From contig NZ_AWNH01000085.1 in assembly GCF_000482245.1 (NCBI RefSeq), positions 1 through 52,360 on the forward strand: a DNA stretch of 52,360 nt, given 5' to 3'. The notes under the pieces are model-generated. The model ran no database searches. It was given only the letters and a program-made list of their open reading frames with translations, and was not told the origin of the DNA. Made by a program: the position numbers and the translations under genes. Positions 15,359 to 23,959 of this stretch are shown here, one piece after another (within the stretch, counting starts at the first letter, position 1; each line of letters starts with the position of its first letter). The stretch is from Leptolyngbya sp. Heron Island J. GTDB lineage: Bacteria > Cyanobacteriota > Cyanobacteriia > Phormidesmidales > Phormidesmidaceae.

Positions 15359-16312
15359 ATGGGCGATTCAACTTCACTGGCATTAACTAACATACCGGTG
15401 GTTGATTTTTCTGGGTTTCTTCAGGGCAATTCAGCAATTCGTCAGCAGACTATTCAGACAATTTTTCAAGCCTGTCATCAAGTCGGTTTTCTGTATCTAA
15501 AAAATCACGGCATTCCTTTAAAGGCGATTGATCAAGCTTTTGATCAATCGCGTATTTTTTTTGATCTACCTTTAACAGCAAAACAGCAACTTGCCTGGTC
15601 TAGTGAATACACTAACCTTGGTTATATTGGGCTGGAACGTGAGTGTCTGGATGAAGCTAAACCTGGAGATCTAAAAGAGGCTTTCAATATTGGTTCAGAG
15701 AGTCTGACGGCAGCCACCGTTCATCCGTCAACTAATCTGTGGCCGACTGAGCAGCCTCTATTTCGCCAAACGATGAATGATTTCTTTGAACTGTGCTCCA
15801 CAGCAACAGAGCAGATCTTTCGAGCATTTGCCTGTGCTCTTTCGATGCCTGCGGATTATCTGGTTCAACATCACCAAACCCAGAACTACACTCTTCGTCT
15901 TTTGCACTATCCTCCCTTGACAGCTGCTCCCAGAGCGGGCCAACTGCGAGCAGGTGCACATTCAGACTATGGCTCCTTAACTTTACTGTTTCAAGACAAC
16001 GTAGGCGGACTCGAAGTGCAAACTGCTCAAGGAGACTGGATCGCAGCTCCCACAATTGCCAACACTGTGTTGATCAATACTGGTGACTTAATGCAGCAAT
16101 GGAGCAACAATATCTTTCGCTCGACGAAACATCGGGTCAAATTACCCAATTCAGCACAGAGCAACCGCTACTCAATTGCTTTCTTTTGTCAGCCTGATGC
16201 GGATGCGGATATTGTTTGCTTGCCTACATGCCATAGTCAACAAAATCCACCGAAATATGCTCCGGTTAAATCAGGAGACTATCTCCTCAGTCGCTTACGA
16301 GCTACCTACTAA
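15359..16312 (+). CDS. 2-oxoglutarate/Fe(II)-dependent oxygenase (isopenicillin N synthase-like)
   Basis: A 317-residue protein of normal family length. The N-terminal DIOX_N part begins NIPVVDFSGF and has GFLYLKNHGIP. The catalytic core has the iron ligands His201-x-Asp203 (GAHSDYGSLT) and His258 (STKHRV), and Arg270-x-Ser272 (NRYSI) for 2-oxoglutarate. All key residues are present, so it should be active; substrate unknown. It starts 11 bp after the ADP-ribosylglycohydrolase-like gene. Its end overlaps the convergent AraC gene by 4 bp, so the two stop codons share sequence. Confidence 0.92.
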   Translation: MGDSTSLALTNIPVVDFSGFLQGNSAIRQQTIQTIFQACHQVGFLYLKNHGIPLKAIDQAFDQSRIFFDLPLTAKQQLAWSSEYTNLGYIGLERECLDEAKPGDLKEAFNIGSESLTAATVHPSTNLWPTEQPLFRQTMNDFFELCSTATEQIFRAFACALSMPADYLVQHHQTQNYTLRLLHYPPLTAAPRAGQLRAGAHSDYGSLTLLFQDNVGGLEVQTAQGDWIAAPTIANTVLINTGDLMQQWSNNIFRSTKHRVKLPNSAQSNRYSIAFFCQPDADADIVCLPTCHSQQNPPKYAPVKSGDYLLSRLRATY

Positions 16313-17253
16313 ATTTGCTGGAGAAACTGTTTTGGAGTTACACCTTTAATCTGCTTAAAGACCCGCGTAAAGTGAGATTGATCGGCAAATCTGAGCTGGT
16401 GGGCGATCTCAGCAATGGTCAGGGAGTGCTGCCTGAGAGTAGTTTGCTTGAGTAGTGTGGTCGCTCGTTCTACCCGTCGTTGCATCAGATATCGATGGGG
16501 AGTGACCCCAAAAGCTTGTTTAAACAGTCGTGAAAAGTGGAACTTACTGAGCCCGGCGACCAAAGCCAGATCATTCAGACTCAAATTTTCGGTCAGATAG
16601 GCGTCAATATAATCAATTACCTGGCCTAGTCGCTGTCGCTCAATCGTCTGAGCAACTGAGAGATTCAATGGTGTATCAGCGCTGTAATGATTTACAAAAT
16701 GTGCCGCCAGGGCCATTGAAAGGGCATCTGCATAGAGTTTACCATTGCGTCCACCGCTTTCTGCTTCTACTAACAACGACTGCAGCAACATTTGTAAATG
16801 TCGATCTTGCACCTTATGCTGTCGGCGAAATGTCCGACGTTCAAGTAGGGGATAGTCGGGTAATACTTCAACAACTTTCGCGGGATCTAGGGTCAGTAGA
16901 ACAAACTGGTTGTAGGTATTGATTCGATGGGAAAAGGGTACGCCTGCCGGGTTCACCCAAAGCTCACCAGGGCCATAACAGTGGGTTTTGAATGTCCGGC
17001 CATCTTGCCATTCCCACTCAAAAGGCTGCCCCACATTCATAGCAAAGTAGTGCTGGGGCACAGTGACATCATCTGGGTTAAATGAATCGTTCTCGCCTTT
17101 TTCTATATAAATACCGTCCCAGTTGAGGTCTTTACTGGATACTAAAATTTTACCTGCATTGACGGTCGGCGCTGGCTGGAGGGTCTGGCTATTGACGAAA
17201 TTAATCTGGCTCTGCATGGATGAGGCTCCCACATCACCGATATCAAATGACAA
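16309..17253 (-). CDS. AraC-family transcriptional regulator
   Basis: A 314-residue protein. The N-terminal half is a cupin-like ligand domain. The C-terminal 100 residues carry two HTH motifs, LSLNDLALVAGLSKFHFSRL then FKQAFGVTPHRYLMQRR, and TIAEIAHQLRFADQSHFTRV then FKQIKGVTPKQF. A second ATG at 17217 (MQSQINF) could be the start, removing 12 residues. It ends tail to tail with the oxygenase gene. Effector and targets are unknown, but it is a reasonable candidate to control the neighbouring oxygenase. Confidence 0.92.
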   Translation of the reverse strand: MSFDIGDVGASSMQSQINFVNSQTLQPAPTVNAGKILVSSKDLNWDGIYIEKGENDSFNPDDVTVPQHYFAMNVGQPFEWEWQDGRTFKTHCYGPGELWVNPAGVPFSHRINTYNQFVLLTLDPAKVVEVLPDYPLLERRTFRRQHKVQDRHLQMLLQSLLVEAESGGRNGKLYADALSMALAAHFVNHYSADTPLNLSVAQTIERQRLGQVIDYIDAYLTENLSLNDLALVAGLSKFHFSRLFKQAFGVTPHRYLMQRRVERATTLLKQTTLRQHSLTIAEIAHQLRFADQSHFTRVFKQIKGVTPKQFLQQI

Positions 17254-17555
17254 CCTGTTTCCCTTATAACCTATTCCCTCTTTTTAATGGCTTTGTAGAT
17301 AAATAATCCCCCAGCCCAACCTTCGCTGATGCCACTAGAGATAGCCCAGACTAGGGATTCGCTAGATTTAGCTGAGTAGGAACCCGTTATGGACAAAAAA
17401 GCTATCGTTATGGGGTTCCCAAATACCAAAATCGGCTGCTATAATATAAACGGTAAGTTTTCGGCAGAGAATTAATTTTGTTACAGTCTCAATCTCAGTG
17501 ACAGGAATATCTCCGTTTAACTCGCTACATGTTTTTCAATTAAGGGGATTTCCTT
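17254..17555. other. Leader/promoter region of the RNA-binding protein gene
   Basis: 302 bp without ORFs. It holds a TATAAT at 17440-17445, an imperfect hairpin with arms at 17379-17385 and 17413-17419 (GGAACCC/GGGTTCC), and a leader of about 100 nt ending in AAGGGGA before the ATG. Long leaders are usual for cold-responsive cyanobacterial Rbp genes. Confidence 0.45.
17416..17445 (+). promoter_or_regulatory. Probable promoter of the RRM protein gene
   Basis: A perfect -10 box TATAAT (17440-17445) with a weak -35 TTCCCA (17416-17421) and an 18-bp spacer. Start would be near 17452, giving a leader of about 104 nt. Confidence 0.45.
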
Positions 17556-17843
17556 ATGTCTATCTATGTGGGCAATTTGTCCTATGATGTCGCTCGTGAA
17601 GACGTTGAAGCTGTCTTTAACGAGTATGGTCGTGTAAACCGTGTAAGTTTGCCGACGGATCGTGAAACTGGTCGTCCTCGGGGGTTTGCCTTCGTTGAGA
17701 TGGCTGCAAAAGAAGAAGAGCAGAAAGCCATTGAAGCACTTGACGGTGCTGAGTGGATGGGTCGTGTGATGAGAGTCAACGAAGCGAAGCCTCGTACTGC
17801 ATCTGCAGGTGGTGGCGGCGGCTATCGTCGTAACTCTTTCTAA
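17556..17843 (+). CDS. RRM-domain RNA-binding protein (cyanobacterial Rbp type)
   Basis: A 95-residue protein made of one RRM and a short glycine tail. RNP2 is IYVGNL (3-8) and RNP1 is RGFAFVEM (42-49). The tail GGGGGYRRNSF is a shortened version of the Gly-rich end seen in cold-induced Rbp proteins. It binds single-stranded RNA and in cyanobacteria is linked to cold response and to mRNA location or stability. AAGGGGA is its ribosome site, the leader is long, and a strong intrinsic terminator follows (17905-17934). Confidence 0.95.
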   Translation: MSIYVGNLSYDVAREDVEAVFNEYGRVNRVSLPTDRETGRPRGFAFVEMAAKEEEQKAIEALDGAEWMGRVMRVNEAKPRTASAGGGGGYRRNSF

Positions 17844-17904
17844 GCCAACCTGGCTCAGTTAACAATTAAGCGTTTGTTGTTCAAGCGTTCTTAGTTTCAC
17901 TAAG

Positions 17905-17934
17905 GCGAGTGGTTTTCTTAACCACTCGCTTTTC
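17905..17934 (+). terminator. Intrinsic terminator of the RRM protein gene
   Basis: GCGAGTGGTT (17905-17914) pairs perfectly with AACCACTCGC (17920-17929) around a 5-nt loop and is followed by TTTTC. It lies 61 nt after the stop codon. Confidence 0.85.
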
Positions 17935-17990
17935 TATGCTACACAACTGGGATATCAGCCTGGTGCCACATGTATAAGGCTAGATACGAC

Positions 17991-18023
17991 CTATAGGGAC
18001 ATCACCAGCCGCTGCCCCTATAG
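17991..18023. repeat. Hairpin overlapping the end of the histidine kinase gene
   Basis: CTATAGGG (17991-17998) and CCCTATAG (18016-18023) form a perfect 8-bp stem across the stop codon of the kinase gene. No T-run follows on the minus strand, so its effect on termination is uncertain. Confidence 0.4.
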
Positions 18024-19421
18024 AGGCAACATCACAATAAAACAGGTTTTTCCTGGCACAGACTCGATCAGCAGACTCCCCTGATGCCGATTTTCAACAA
18101 TGCGTCGGACCACATCTAGCCCCAGTCCCGATCCCTTACCCATGGGTTTAGTGGTAAAAAAGGGTTCCGTTAACCGATTTTTAATTTCCTCAGGAATTCC
18201 AGGACCATTGTCTTCTACTTCCACCCTCAGAGAATCATTTTTGGCACAGGTGCGAATAACAATCTTAGGTGCGTCTGTAGTAGAACTCTCATCTAAAGCA
18301 TCAATGGCATTGTCGATTAGATTGGTCCATACTTGGTTAAGCTCACTGCCAAAGGCCATAATCTTGGGCAGTGTCTGATCGTAGCGACGCTCCACCGTAA
18401 TGCCATGTTTGAGCTTAAAGGCAAACAACCGGAGGGTATCTTCAATGCCATCGTGAATATTCACCTGTTGTTGAGCCGCCCGATCCATATAAGAATAGGA
18501 CTTCATTGACTGCACCAGGGTAGAGATGCGATCGGCTCCGTCCAAACCACTTTGGATCATCCCAATCACGTCAAAGGATAATGCCAGCCAGCGTAGTCCC
18601 ATATCTCGCAGTTCGGTGGGATCATCGCGCCAACGTGCCATCAGTTCATCTAGCTTGGCAGGGTCTACCTTCCCAGCGGCTAGCGGTTCTACTAACTGCC
18701 AGGCATTGGCAACTCCATAGTCTTCTAACCAGTCTGTGAGGGCGTCTTCTCGATCTGCCTGGGCCAGTGGATCATTGTCAGGATGGGTAATCGCTTCAAA
18801 TCCGCGATCGCGGATGTCCAACCACTCCTGAGTATGGTCATCATCCACCTGACGCTGACCGTACACCAGGTTCATCCGCTGCAGTTCCAGCATGGCAGGC
18901 TGCAGATCTTTGAGGGACCGCACTAGGGCGGCGGCGGGATTATTAAGTTCATGGGCCAAGCCCGCTGATAGCGTCCCCAGGGCGGCCATTTTTTCACGAC
19001 TCTGGATAAATGACTCCAATCCTCGCATCCGTTTGCCCACAGTCCGAAAGATATCTCGCTCAAATTCGCGGCAGCTGTGGAGCACATCTAAAAAATCAAG
19101 GCACTGCAAACGGTAGAGATCCACATCGGTGTCTGCTTTCAGGGTCACAGGGACCAAGTCTTCGGTGAGTACTTGAATCTCCCCAAAAAACGACGGGCTT
19201 AGATGGCGACCAACGGGCATATTCACACCGTTGCTCTGGCGACTAACGGTAATTTGACCACTCAGCTGAATAAAAAAACCAAGCGGTCGCTCGCCTTCTT
19301 TCACCAAGACGTCACCGGCTTTGAGTTGCATGGGTTCGACGCGATCGCAAATCCAATCTAACCGCGCCCGAGGCAGTGACTGAAATGCCTCCATCTGCAA
19401 TAACGACTCTGCACACAGCAT
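18018..19421 (-). CDS. Sensor histidine kinase with N-terminal cyclic-nucleotide-binding domain
   Basis: A 467-residue soluble kinase. Residues about 5-125 form a Crp-like cNMP-binding barrel (LKAGDVLVKEGERPLGFFIQ). A HisKA region follows with the phospho-acceptor His157 (LAHELNNPAAA), then a long helical insert, and an HATPase domain with N box NLIDNAIDAL and G boxes DNGPGIPEE and GKGSGLGLDVV. There is no transmembrane segment, so it senses a cytoplasmic signal, perhaps a nucleotide. It starts 3 bp after the LysE gene and is therefore in one operon with it. No cognate regulator gene is adjacent, as in some other cNMP-kinase proteins. Confidence 0.9.
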   Translation of the reverse strand: MLCAESLLQMEAFQSLPRARLDWICDRVEPMQLKAGDVLVKEGERPLGFFIQLSGQITVSRQSNGVNMPVGRHLSPSFFGEIQVLTEDLVPVTLKADTDVDLYRLQCLDFLDVLHSCREFERDIFRTVGKRMRGLESFIQSREKMAALGTLSAGLAHELNNPAAALVRSLKDLQPAMLELQRMNLVYGQRQVDDDHTQEWLDIRDRGFEAITHPDNDPLAQADREDALTDWLEDYGVANAWQLVEPLAAGKVDPAKLDELMARWRDDPTELRDMGLRWLALSFDVIGMIQSGLDGADRISTLVQSMKSYSYMDRAAQQQVNIHDGIEDTLRLFAFKLKHGITVERRYDQTLPKIMAFGSELNQVWTNLIDNAIDALDESSTTDAPKIVIRTCAKNDSLRVEVEDNGPGIPEEIKNRLTEPFFTTKPMGKGSGLGLDVVRRIVENRHQGSLLIESVPGKTCFIVMLPL

Positions 19422-19424
19422 GGG

Positions 19425-20054
19425 TTACTCTGCCTCACCGGTTAACGCCACATAGCTACCCAGGGCAACGAGTCCCGTCCCAGTCACATAGCGCTGCCCT
19501 GTTCTCAACCTGGGGCTCGTCTTTAACCACTGACCAATGGGACCCGCCAGGGTAATCACAACCAGATCAACACTAGTATTTAGAGCAACAGAAGTCGAGC
19601 CCAGCAACAAAAATTGTGCAAAAACAACCCCATCAGGATTAATAAACTGAGGAATAAACGCCAAAAAAAACAGTGCTGTCTTTGGATTCAAGACCTCAAC
19701 CGTCACCCCCTGCCAAAACGCTCGCTTGTATCCCGTACGACAAATATTGGCACTTTCCCAATGGCCATCACGGCCCACAATTGTTTTAATACCAAGATAA
19801 ATTAGATACGCTGCTCCCAGATATTTGACCAAATTAAAGGCCAACGCAGAGGCCGCCAACACAATCGAAATTCCTAAGGTTGCAGCAACGACGTGGAACA
19901 TACCGCCCACTGAAGTTCCCATGGCCGAGGCAATCCCCTCACCTCGCCCCCCTTTGAGACTGCGGGTCATCACATAAAAAATGCCGGGGCCTGGGGTAAT
20001 CGCCAAAATAATGGCAGCGCTAAGAAATAGGGAAAAAGTAGCAAAATCGGGCAT
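19425..20054 (-). CDS. LysE/RhtB-family amino-acid exporter
   Basis: A 209-residue membrane protein with about six hydrophobic helices. The motif ITPGPGIFYVMTRSLKGGRG near the N-terminus and NPKTALFFLAF in the middle are family signatures. Such proteins export amino acids or homoserine lactone-like compounds across the inner membrane; substrate not predictable. It is the first gene of a two-gene unit with the cNMP-domain kinase. Confidence 0.92.
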   Translation of the reverse strand: MPDFATFSLFLSAAIILAITPGPGIFYVMTRSLKGGRGEGIASAMGTSVGGMFHVVAATLGISIVLAASALAFNLVKYLGAAYLIYLGIKTIVGRDGHWESANICRTGYKRAFWQGVTVEVLNPKTALFFLAFIPQFINPDGVVFAQFLLLGSTSVALNTSVDLVVITLAGPIGQWLKTSPRLRTGQRYVTGTGLVALGSYVALTGEAE

Positions 20055-20100
20055 GGGAGTGTCCGGGTGTAGAGGGTAAAGACAATGCTAGGTTTCTACA

Positions 20101-20232
20101 TTAGGCATAGTCTAAAAACACTATGCCATTAGCTTGTGCCCAAATCATATCGTGACCCGGAGCAGGGTTTCCATCCAAAAGCCAGGGCCTACCCATCACC
20201 GCCTCTGATACCGTTTTGATAACGTTTTGCAA
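20101..20232 (-). CDS. Possible small ORF or gene remnant between LysE and GT2
   Basis: The minus strand from a TTG at 20232 (or ATG at 20196) to a TAA at 20103 encodes up to 43 residues, including GRPWLLDGNPAPGHDMIWAQ. The composition looks protein-like rather than random, but I do not recognise it and see no ribosome site. The stop lies beside a perfect hairpin, GGCATAGT/ACTATGCC (20104-20127). It could be a remnant of a larger gene. Confidence 0.2.
   Translation of the reverse strand: MQNVIKTVSEAVMGRPWLLDGNPAPGHDMIWAQANGIVFLDYA
20104..20127. repeat. Short inverted repeat upstream of LysE gene
   Basis: GGCATAGT and ACTATGCC form an 8-bp perfect inverted repeat with an 8-nt A-rich spacer, about 50 bp before the LysE start. 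It could be an operator or a hairpin. Confidence 0.4.
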
Positions 20233-20239
20233 CGCGCTT

Positions 20240-21379
20240 TTAGTGAGACATTAGATGCGGTTCAGATCGACGGACAGGGTTGCGCACCGATCGTTGAAAT
20301 TGTTTTTGAGGAGAAATTCCATCGTCAGGTAATGCAGACATTACTTTTTTAACAGTAGTTTTAGGCAACCGACCATGGCGATCAACAATTATCTGGTTGA
20401 ACCATTGTTCGAGTTTAATGGCAAAGTTCATTAACCAGGGCATTTTACGCCCTCTAGATAGCCAGCCTATCAGCGGGTATAAAAATGCTTGACGACGATG
20501 CTGTCCCAGCTGCTTATAGCGTTGTAAAAAATAGTGATCCATATCTAGATCCCACTTTTGTTGGAAGTATGTGAGACTTTCCACTTCCCAAGCATCACTC
20601 CAACGCAGCATCAAGTAGGCCAGGTCTGTTCGGCTAATGGAGGACTGTGGTACATGGGTCACTACAGCCGCTGGCTCACAAAACATTTTGCCTGCCGCCC
20701 GATTCACGCTCAGACAGAAGTCGACATCTTCTTGAGAACCTAGCAACTTTTCATCCAGGGGACCAATCTGGTCAAAGATATCTCGTTTTATTAGGGCGCA
20801 GCCTAATTCCACTAACTCACAGGAGCGTCTGTAGAGCTGATGTTTAATTGCCGCTGCCGAACGATTCACCAAAAAGCGTTTTTCATACAAACAACGACGG
20901 CTCTGATTGCCCTCAACATCCACAAAAATCCTGACTTCTCCGCCAGCTAAACGAATCCGATCGTGGAGCGGTTTACCCATACAGGTAAGGGGACTAACAA
21001 CAGCGGCATCAGTCTGCTGGGCACACTGCCAGAGATGTTCTAGCCAGCCAGGAGAAACATGAATATCATTGTCGATAAAGACAACATAATCGGTAGTCAC
21101 CTGGCTTAGTCCCAGGTTACGAGCTTGATTTGGTGAGAGAAAATGATCACTGCACAGCAGGGTGAACCTGCGCTTGGCAGCTGAGTTAATCAGATACTTA
21201 CGAATATGTCTGGGAGACCCAGCATCAACATACACCAGCTCAAACGGTATATTAGTATGTTTATAAATACTGTCTAGGGACGGTTGGATACAGCTAAAGC
21301 CTTCTCGCGGAACCACGACAACAGTAATTGACGGCTGCGATGTAGGTGCGGTGCGCGGGAAGGGAAGTGTAACAGTCAT
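20240..21379 (-). CDS. GT2-family glycosyltransferase (paralogue of 26282-27358)
   Basis: A 379-residue GT-A enzyme. The N-terminal nucleotide-sugar part has the strand ITVVVVPREG, the motif NQARNLGL and the metal-binding FIDNDIHV (Asp103-Asn104-Asp105). A later LDEKLLGSQEDVDFCL carries the acidic catalytic-base region. No transmembrane helices are seen. It is clearly paralogous to the GT2 gene at 26282, with many shared blocks such as RNLGLSQVTTDYV and GWLEHLWQCAQ, but has a longer C-terminus. Last gene of the glycan cluster; 383 bp separate it from the epimerase gene, so it may have its own promoter. Sugar unknown. Confidence 0.9.
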   Translation of the reverse strand: MTVTLPFPRTAPTSQPSITVVVVPREGFSCIQPSLDSIYKHTNIPFELVYVDAGSPRHIRKYLINSAAKRRFTLLCSDHFLSPNQARNLGLSQVTTDYVVFIDNDIHVSPGWLEHLWQCAQQTDAAVVSPLTCMGKPLHDRIRLAGGEVRIFVDVEGNQSRRCLYEKRFLVNRSAAAIKHQLYRRSCELVELGCALIKRDIFDQIGPLDEKLLGSQEDVDFCLSVNRAAGKMFCEPAAVVTHVPQSSISRTDLAYLMLRWSDAWEVESLTYFQQKWDLDMDHYFLQRYKQLGQHRRQAFLYPLIGWLSRGRKMPWLMNFAIKLEQWFNQIIVDRHGRLPKTTVKKVMSALPDDGISPQKQFQRSVRNPVRRSEPHLMSH

Positions 21380-21762
21380 GGGAACTATCCAAAAATGGCA
21401 GCGGGAACATTGGGATAGTAACGGCCAGAAGTGACCGTGGACCTGGGTCCAAATGCATTTCCCCTGATGATATAAAGAACCCGTCAGTAGAATGAGGGTT
21501 TAGTATTAGTTCAACACTTCAATAGCAACACTAGGTGATACTACTGACTAGTATGACAGAGACAGTTAAGAATTTAATGAAACCTAGGTGAGACCAGATT
21601 CATTAAAAATGAATCATGAGAAATCAAACCAAACTATCAATCTGAGTGGTCAGCAGTTTGGATTAGCTACGGGGGCGTGTCAGCATTCCATCCCTACCTA
21701 GAAGAAATCATAGGACAGTTCCAATCAACAAAAATCAGTATAAATCGGTATTTTTCTGAGAG
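21380..21762. other. Intergenic region in glycan cluster
   Basis: 383 bp with no ORF. It contains a perfect 8-bp hairpin with AAA loop (21597-21615, GATTCATT/AATGAATC) and a small palindrome GGACC-TG-GGTCC (21439-21450) nearer the GT2 start. It probably holds a separate promoter for the GT2 gene, although no clear boxes stand out. Confidence 0.4.
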
Positions 21763-22797
21763 CTACGCTGATAGGGATAAATCCTGCCTTTGGTCGTGCC
21801 TTTGATAGTAGTCCTGATACCAGTCAATAAACCTGGGTAGGCCCAATTCTAGAGGAGTAGTGGGTTGAAAGCCAACAGTCTGCTGCAAGGCCGTAACATC
21901 GGCACAGGTTTCTAGAACATCACCGGGCTGCAGCGGCAACATGTTCTTTTGGGCTGTGATCCCCAGATGCTTTTCAAGCACTTCAATAAAGCCCATGAGC
22001 TCCACCGGGCGACCATTGCCAATGTTGTAAATGCGATAGGGAGCGTGGCTATGGCTCGGATCGCTCGCTATGTTCTCGCTAGGTTGGGGAATATGGTTGA
22101 GAGTTTGCACCACTCCTGTAACAATATCGTCAATATAAGTAAAATCACGGCGCATGCGGCCATAGTTATATACATCAATGGTGCGGCCTTCAAGGATGGC
22201 TTTCGTAAACTTAAACGGTGCCATGTCGGGACGTCCCCAGGGACCGTAAACCGTAAAGAAGCGCAAACCAGTGGTCGGTAGACCGTAGAGATGGCTGTAG
22301 GTGTGGGCCATGAGTTCATTGGCCTTTTTGGTCGCTGCATACAGGCTAAGGGGATGGTCTACATTGTGGCTAACAGCGTAGGGTAAATGACGGTTGGCAC
22401 CATAGACTGAGCTGGAGGAGGCAAATACTAAATGTTGGATCTGATGCTGACGACAGCCTTCGAGAATGTTGACAAAGCCAACAAGATTACTGTCAGCATA
22501 GACATGGGGATTTTCCAGGGAGTAGCGGACACCGGCCTGGGCTGCCAGATGGATCACCTGCTCTGGGGTGTTGTTGGTAAATAGGCGCTGGAGGCCATCG
22601 CGGTCAGCAATGTCGAGTTGGTAAAAGTGAAATTCGGTATAGGGGTTCAGCTGAGCCAGTCGGGCTTGTTTGAGACGAACGTCGTAGTAGGTGTTGAGAT
22701 TGTCAACACCGATGACGGTATGGCCCTGGTTCAGTAAGCTATGGGCAACATGATAGCCAATAAACCCAGCGGCACCAGTTACAAGAATTGTGGTCAT
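21763..22797 (-). CDS. NAD-dependent epimerase, UDP-glucuronate 4-epimerase type
   Basis: A 344-residue extended SDR enzyme. Rossmann motif GAAGFIG (8-14), the VDNLN loop with YYD, AAQAGVRYS (85-93), the Ser patch SSSSVYG and catalytic Tyr153-x3-Lys157 (SLYAATKKAN). The AAQAGVRYSLENP block and RFFTVYGPWGRPDMA are signatures of UDP-glucuronate 4-epimerases (CapI/GAE type), which convert UDP-glucuronate to UDP-galacturonate. The same cluster has UDP-glucose dehydrogenase, which makes its substrate. This supports an acidic, uronate-containing polysaccharide product. Confidence 0.9.
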   Translation of the reverse strand: MTTILVTGAAGFIGYHVAHSLLNQGHTVIGVDNLNTYYDVRLKQARLAQLNPYTEFHFYQLDIADRDGLQRLFTNNTPEQVIHLAAQAGVRYSLENPHVYADSNLVGFVNILEGCRQHQIQHLVFASSSSVYGANRHLPYAVSHNVDHPLSLYAATKKANELMAHTYSHLYGLPTTGLRFFTVYGPWGRPDMAPFKFTKAILEGRTIDVYNYGRMRRDFTYIDDIVTGVVQTLNHIPQPSENIASDPSHSHAPYRIYNIGNGRPVELMGFIEVLEKHLGITAQKNMLPLQPGDVLETCADVTALQQTVGFQPTTPLELGLPRFIDWYQDYYQRHDQRQDLSLSA

Positions 22798-22873
22798 GGG
22801 GAGAGTTTCCTTCAGGGTACTAGACTAGAGAAAAATGGTTAGGTAGCGGTTAATCGCATTTAACAGTTAATCG

Positions 22874-23959
22874 TCAGATATTGATGGCCTGGACGACGGG
22901 GCGATGGTTATTGGGATAGTGGATCACGCTAAGATGACCGGGCTTTAAGGAGATTTTTGTGCTTTCGTAGGGGCGACCGCCCAGGGTTTGGATCAGCAGG
23001 GTTTGAATGGCCGTAGTGGGCGCGATCGCAACTCCAGTCATTAAACCCTGCTCAGTGTCCAGCGATGCCACCAGAGTCTGTTGCCAGTCTGGCAAGAAAT
23101 CAGCATTTTCAGCACCAAACCGAGTCGCCTGGGGATGTTGCTGCAACAGAGGAGACAGCCATTTTTGCCCAGCCGCTGCCGCCAGACCGAAATTTAAATC
23201 AATCGAGGACAGACGATGGGCCAATTGTTTACAGTCAGTCGAGGTAAGACTTTCCTCAGGCAGCAACAACAGTCGTAGCCCCTGTTTGCCAGCCTTAAGC
23301 TTAGGTAAGATTTCCCGAATTGCAGTCGTCTGATTCAGCTGAACTAACTGTACTCCGTAGCCTGAAAATTCCAAAACGCTAACGCCACAGTTAGACTGTT
23401 GCAAGCTGTGATGATGTTTTGGAGAGAACCCTAACGCGGTACTAATCAATGCATGGTTGGTGCCACCATGGCTAATGATCAGTACTGTTTTGCCAGCGTA
23501 GTGGGGTAGCTGTTGTGCCCAAAATTTCTGAGCTCGCTGATAAAGATCATTAACGGGGAAATGCTCGCCATCTGTTGTTTGCAACTTAAACTTGTGGGGG
23601 CGTTGTTGCCAGCAGGCATAGCTGTCTTGCTGCTGCTGACGCACATACTCATAGGTCAGCCCCTCCCACACAGACAGGTCGATTTCTCGCAGTTCCTGAC
23701 TCACGGTAATCGGCTTTAGCCGTCGATCGGTCATGGCCTTGAGAATCTCCTGGGTGGTTTGCTTTGCCCGCAATAAAGGACTGGTATACACCGCATCAAT
23801 CGCTGTTTTACTGAGATAGTCTCCCACCTGCTGAGCGGTCTCCAGTCCCTTGGCGGTGAGGATAGCCTCGTCCGAACTGCCCTGGTAGCGTCCCTGATCA
23901 TTAAAGGAACTGCGCCCGTGGCGGACCAAAATAATGCGACTAGGTAATCGATCACGCAT
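22874..23959 (-). CDS. Histidine phosphatase-family protein with extra C-terminal domain
   Basis: From the ATG at 23959 (MRDRLPSRIILV) the product is 361 residues and overlaps the ABC gene by 8 bp, a typical coupled arrangement. A start at 24010 would overlap by 59 bp and is less likely. The first 190 residues are a phosphoglycerate-mutase-like domain with the catalytic LVRHGRSSFND and the second His in ISHGGTNHAL. The remaining 170 residues look like a diverged second domain of unclear fold. Histidine phosphatases dephosphorylate small molecules or proteins; within a glycan cluster a sugar phosphate or lipid-linked phosphate is possible (inference). Confidence 0.85.
   Translation of the reverse strand: MRDRLPSRIILVRHGRSSFNDQGRYQGSSDEAILTAKGLETAQQVGDYLSKTAIDAVYTSPLLRAKQTTQEILKAMTDRRLKPITVSQELREIDLSVWEGLTYEYVRQQQQDSYACWQQRPHKFKLQTTDGEHFPVNDLYQRAQKFWAQQLPHYAGKTVLIISHGGTNHALISTALGFSPKHHHSLQQSNCGVSVLEFSGYGVQLVQLNQTTAIREILPKLKAGKQGLRLLLLPEESLTSTDCKQLAHRLSSIDLNFGLAAAAGQKWLSPLLQQHPQATRFGAENADFLPDWQQTLVASLDTEQGLMTGVAIAPTTAIQTLLIQTLGGRPYESTKISLKPGHLSVIHYPNNHRPVVQAINI

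Noticed and set aside
15732-16055. Minus-strand ORF opposite the oxygenase gene
   Set aside because: The forward frame carries all catalytic residues of the oxygenase; this is a shadow.
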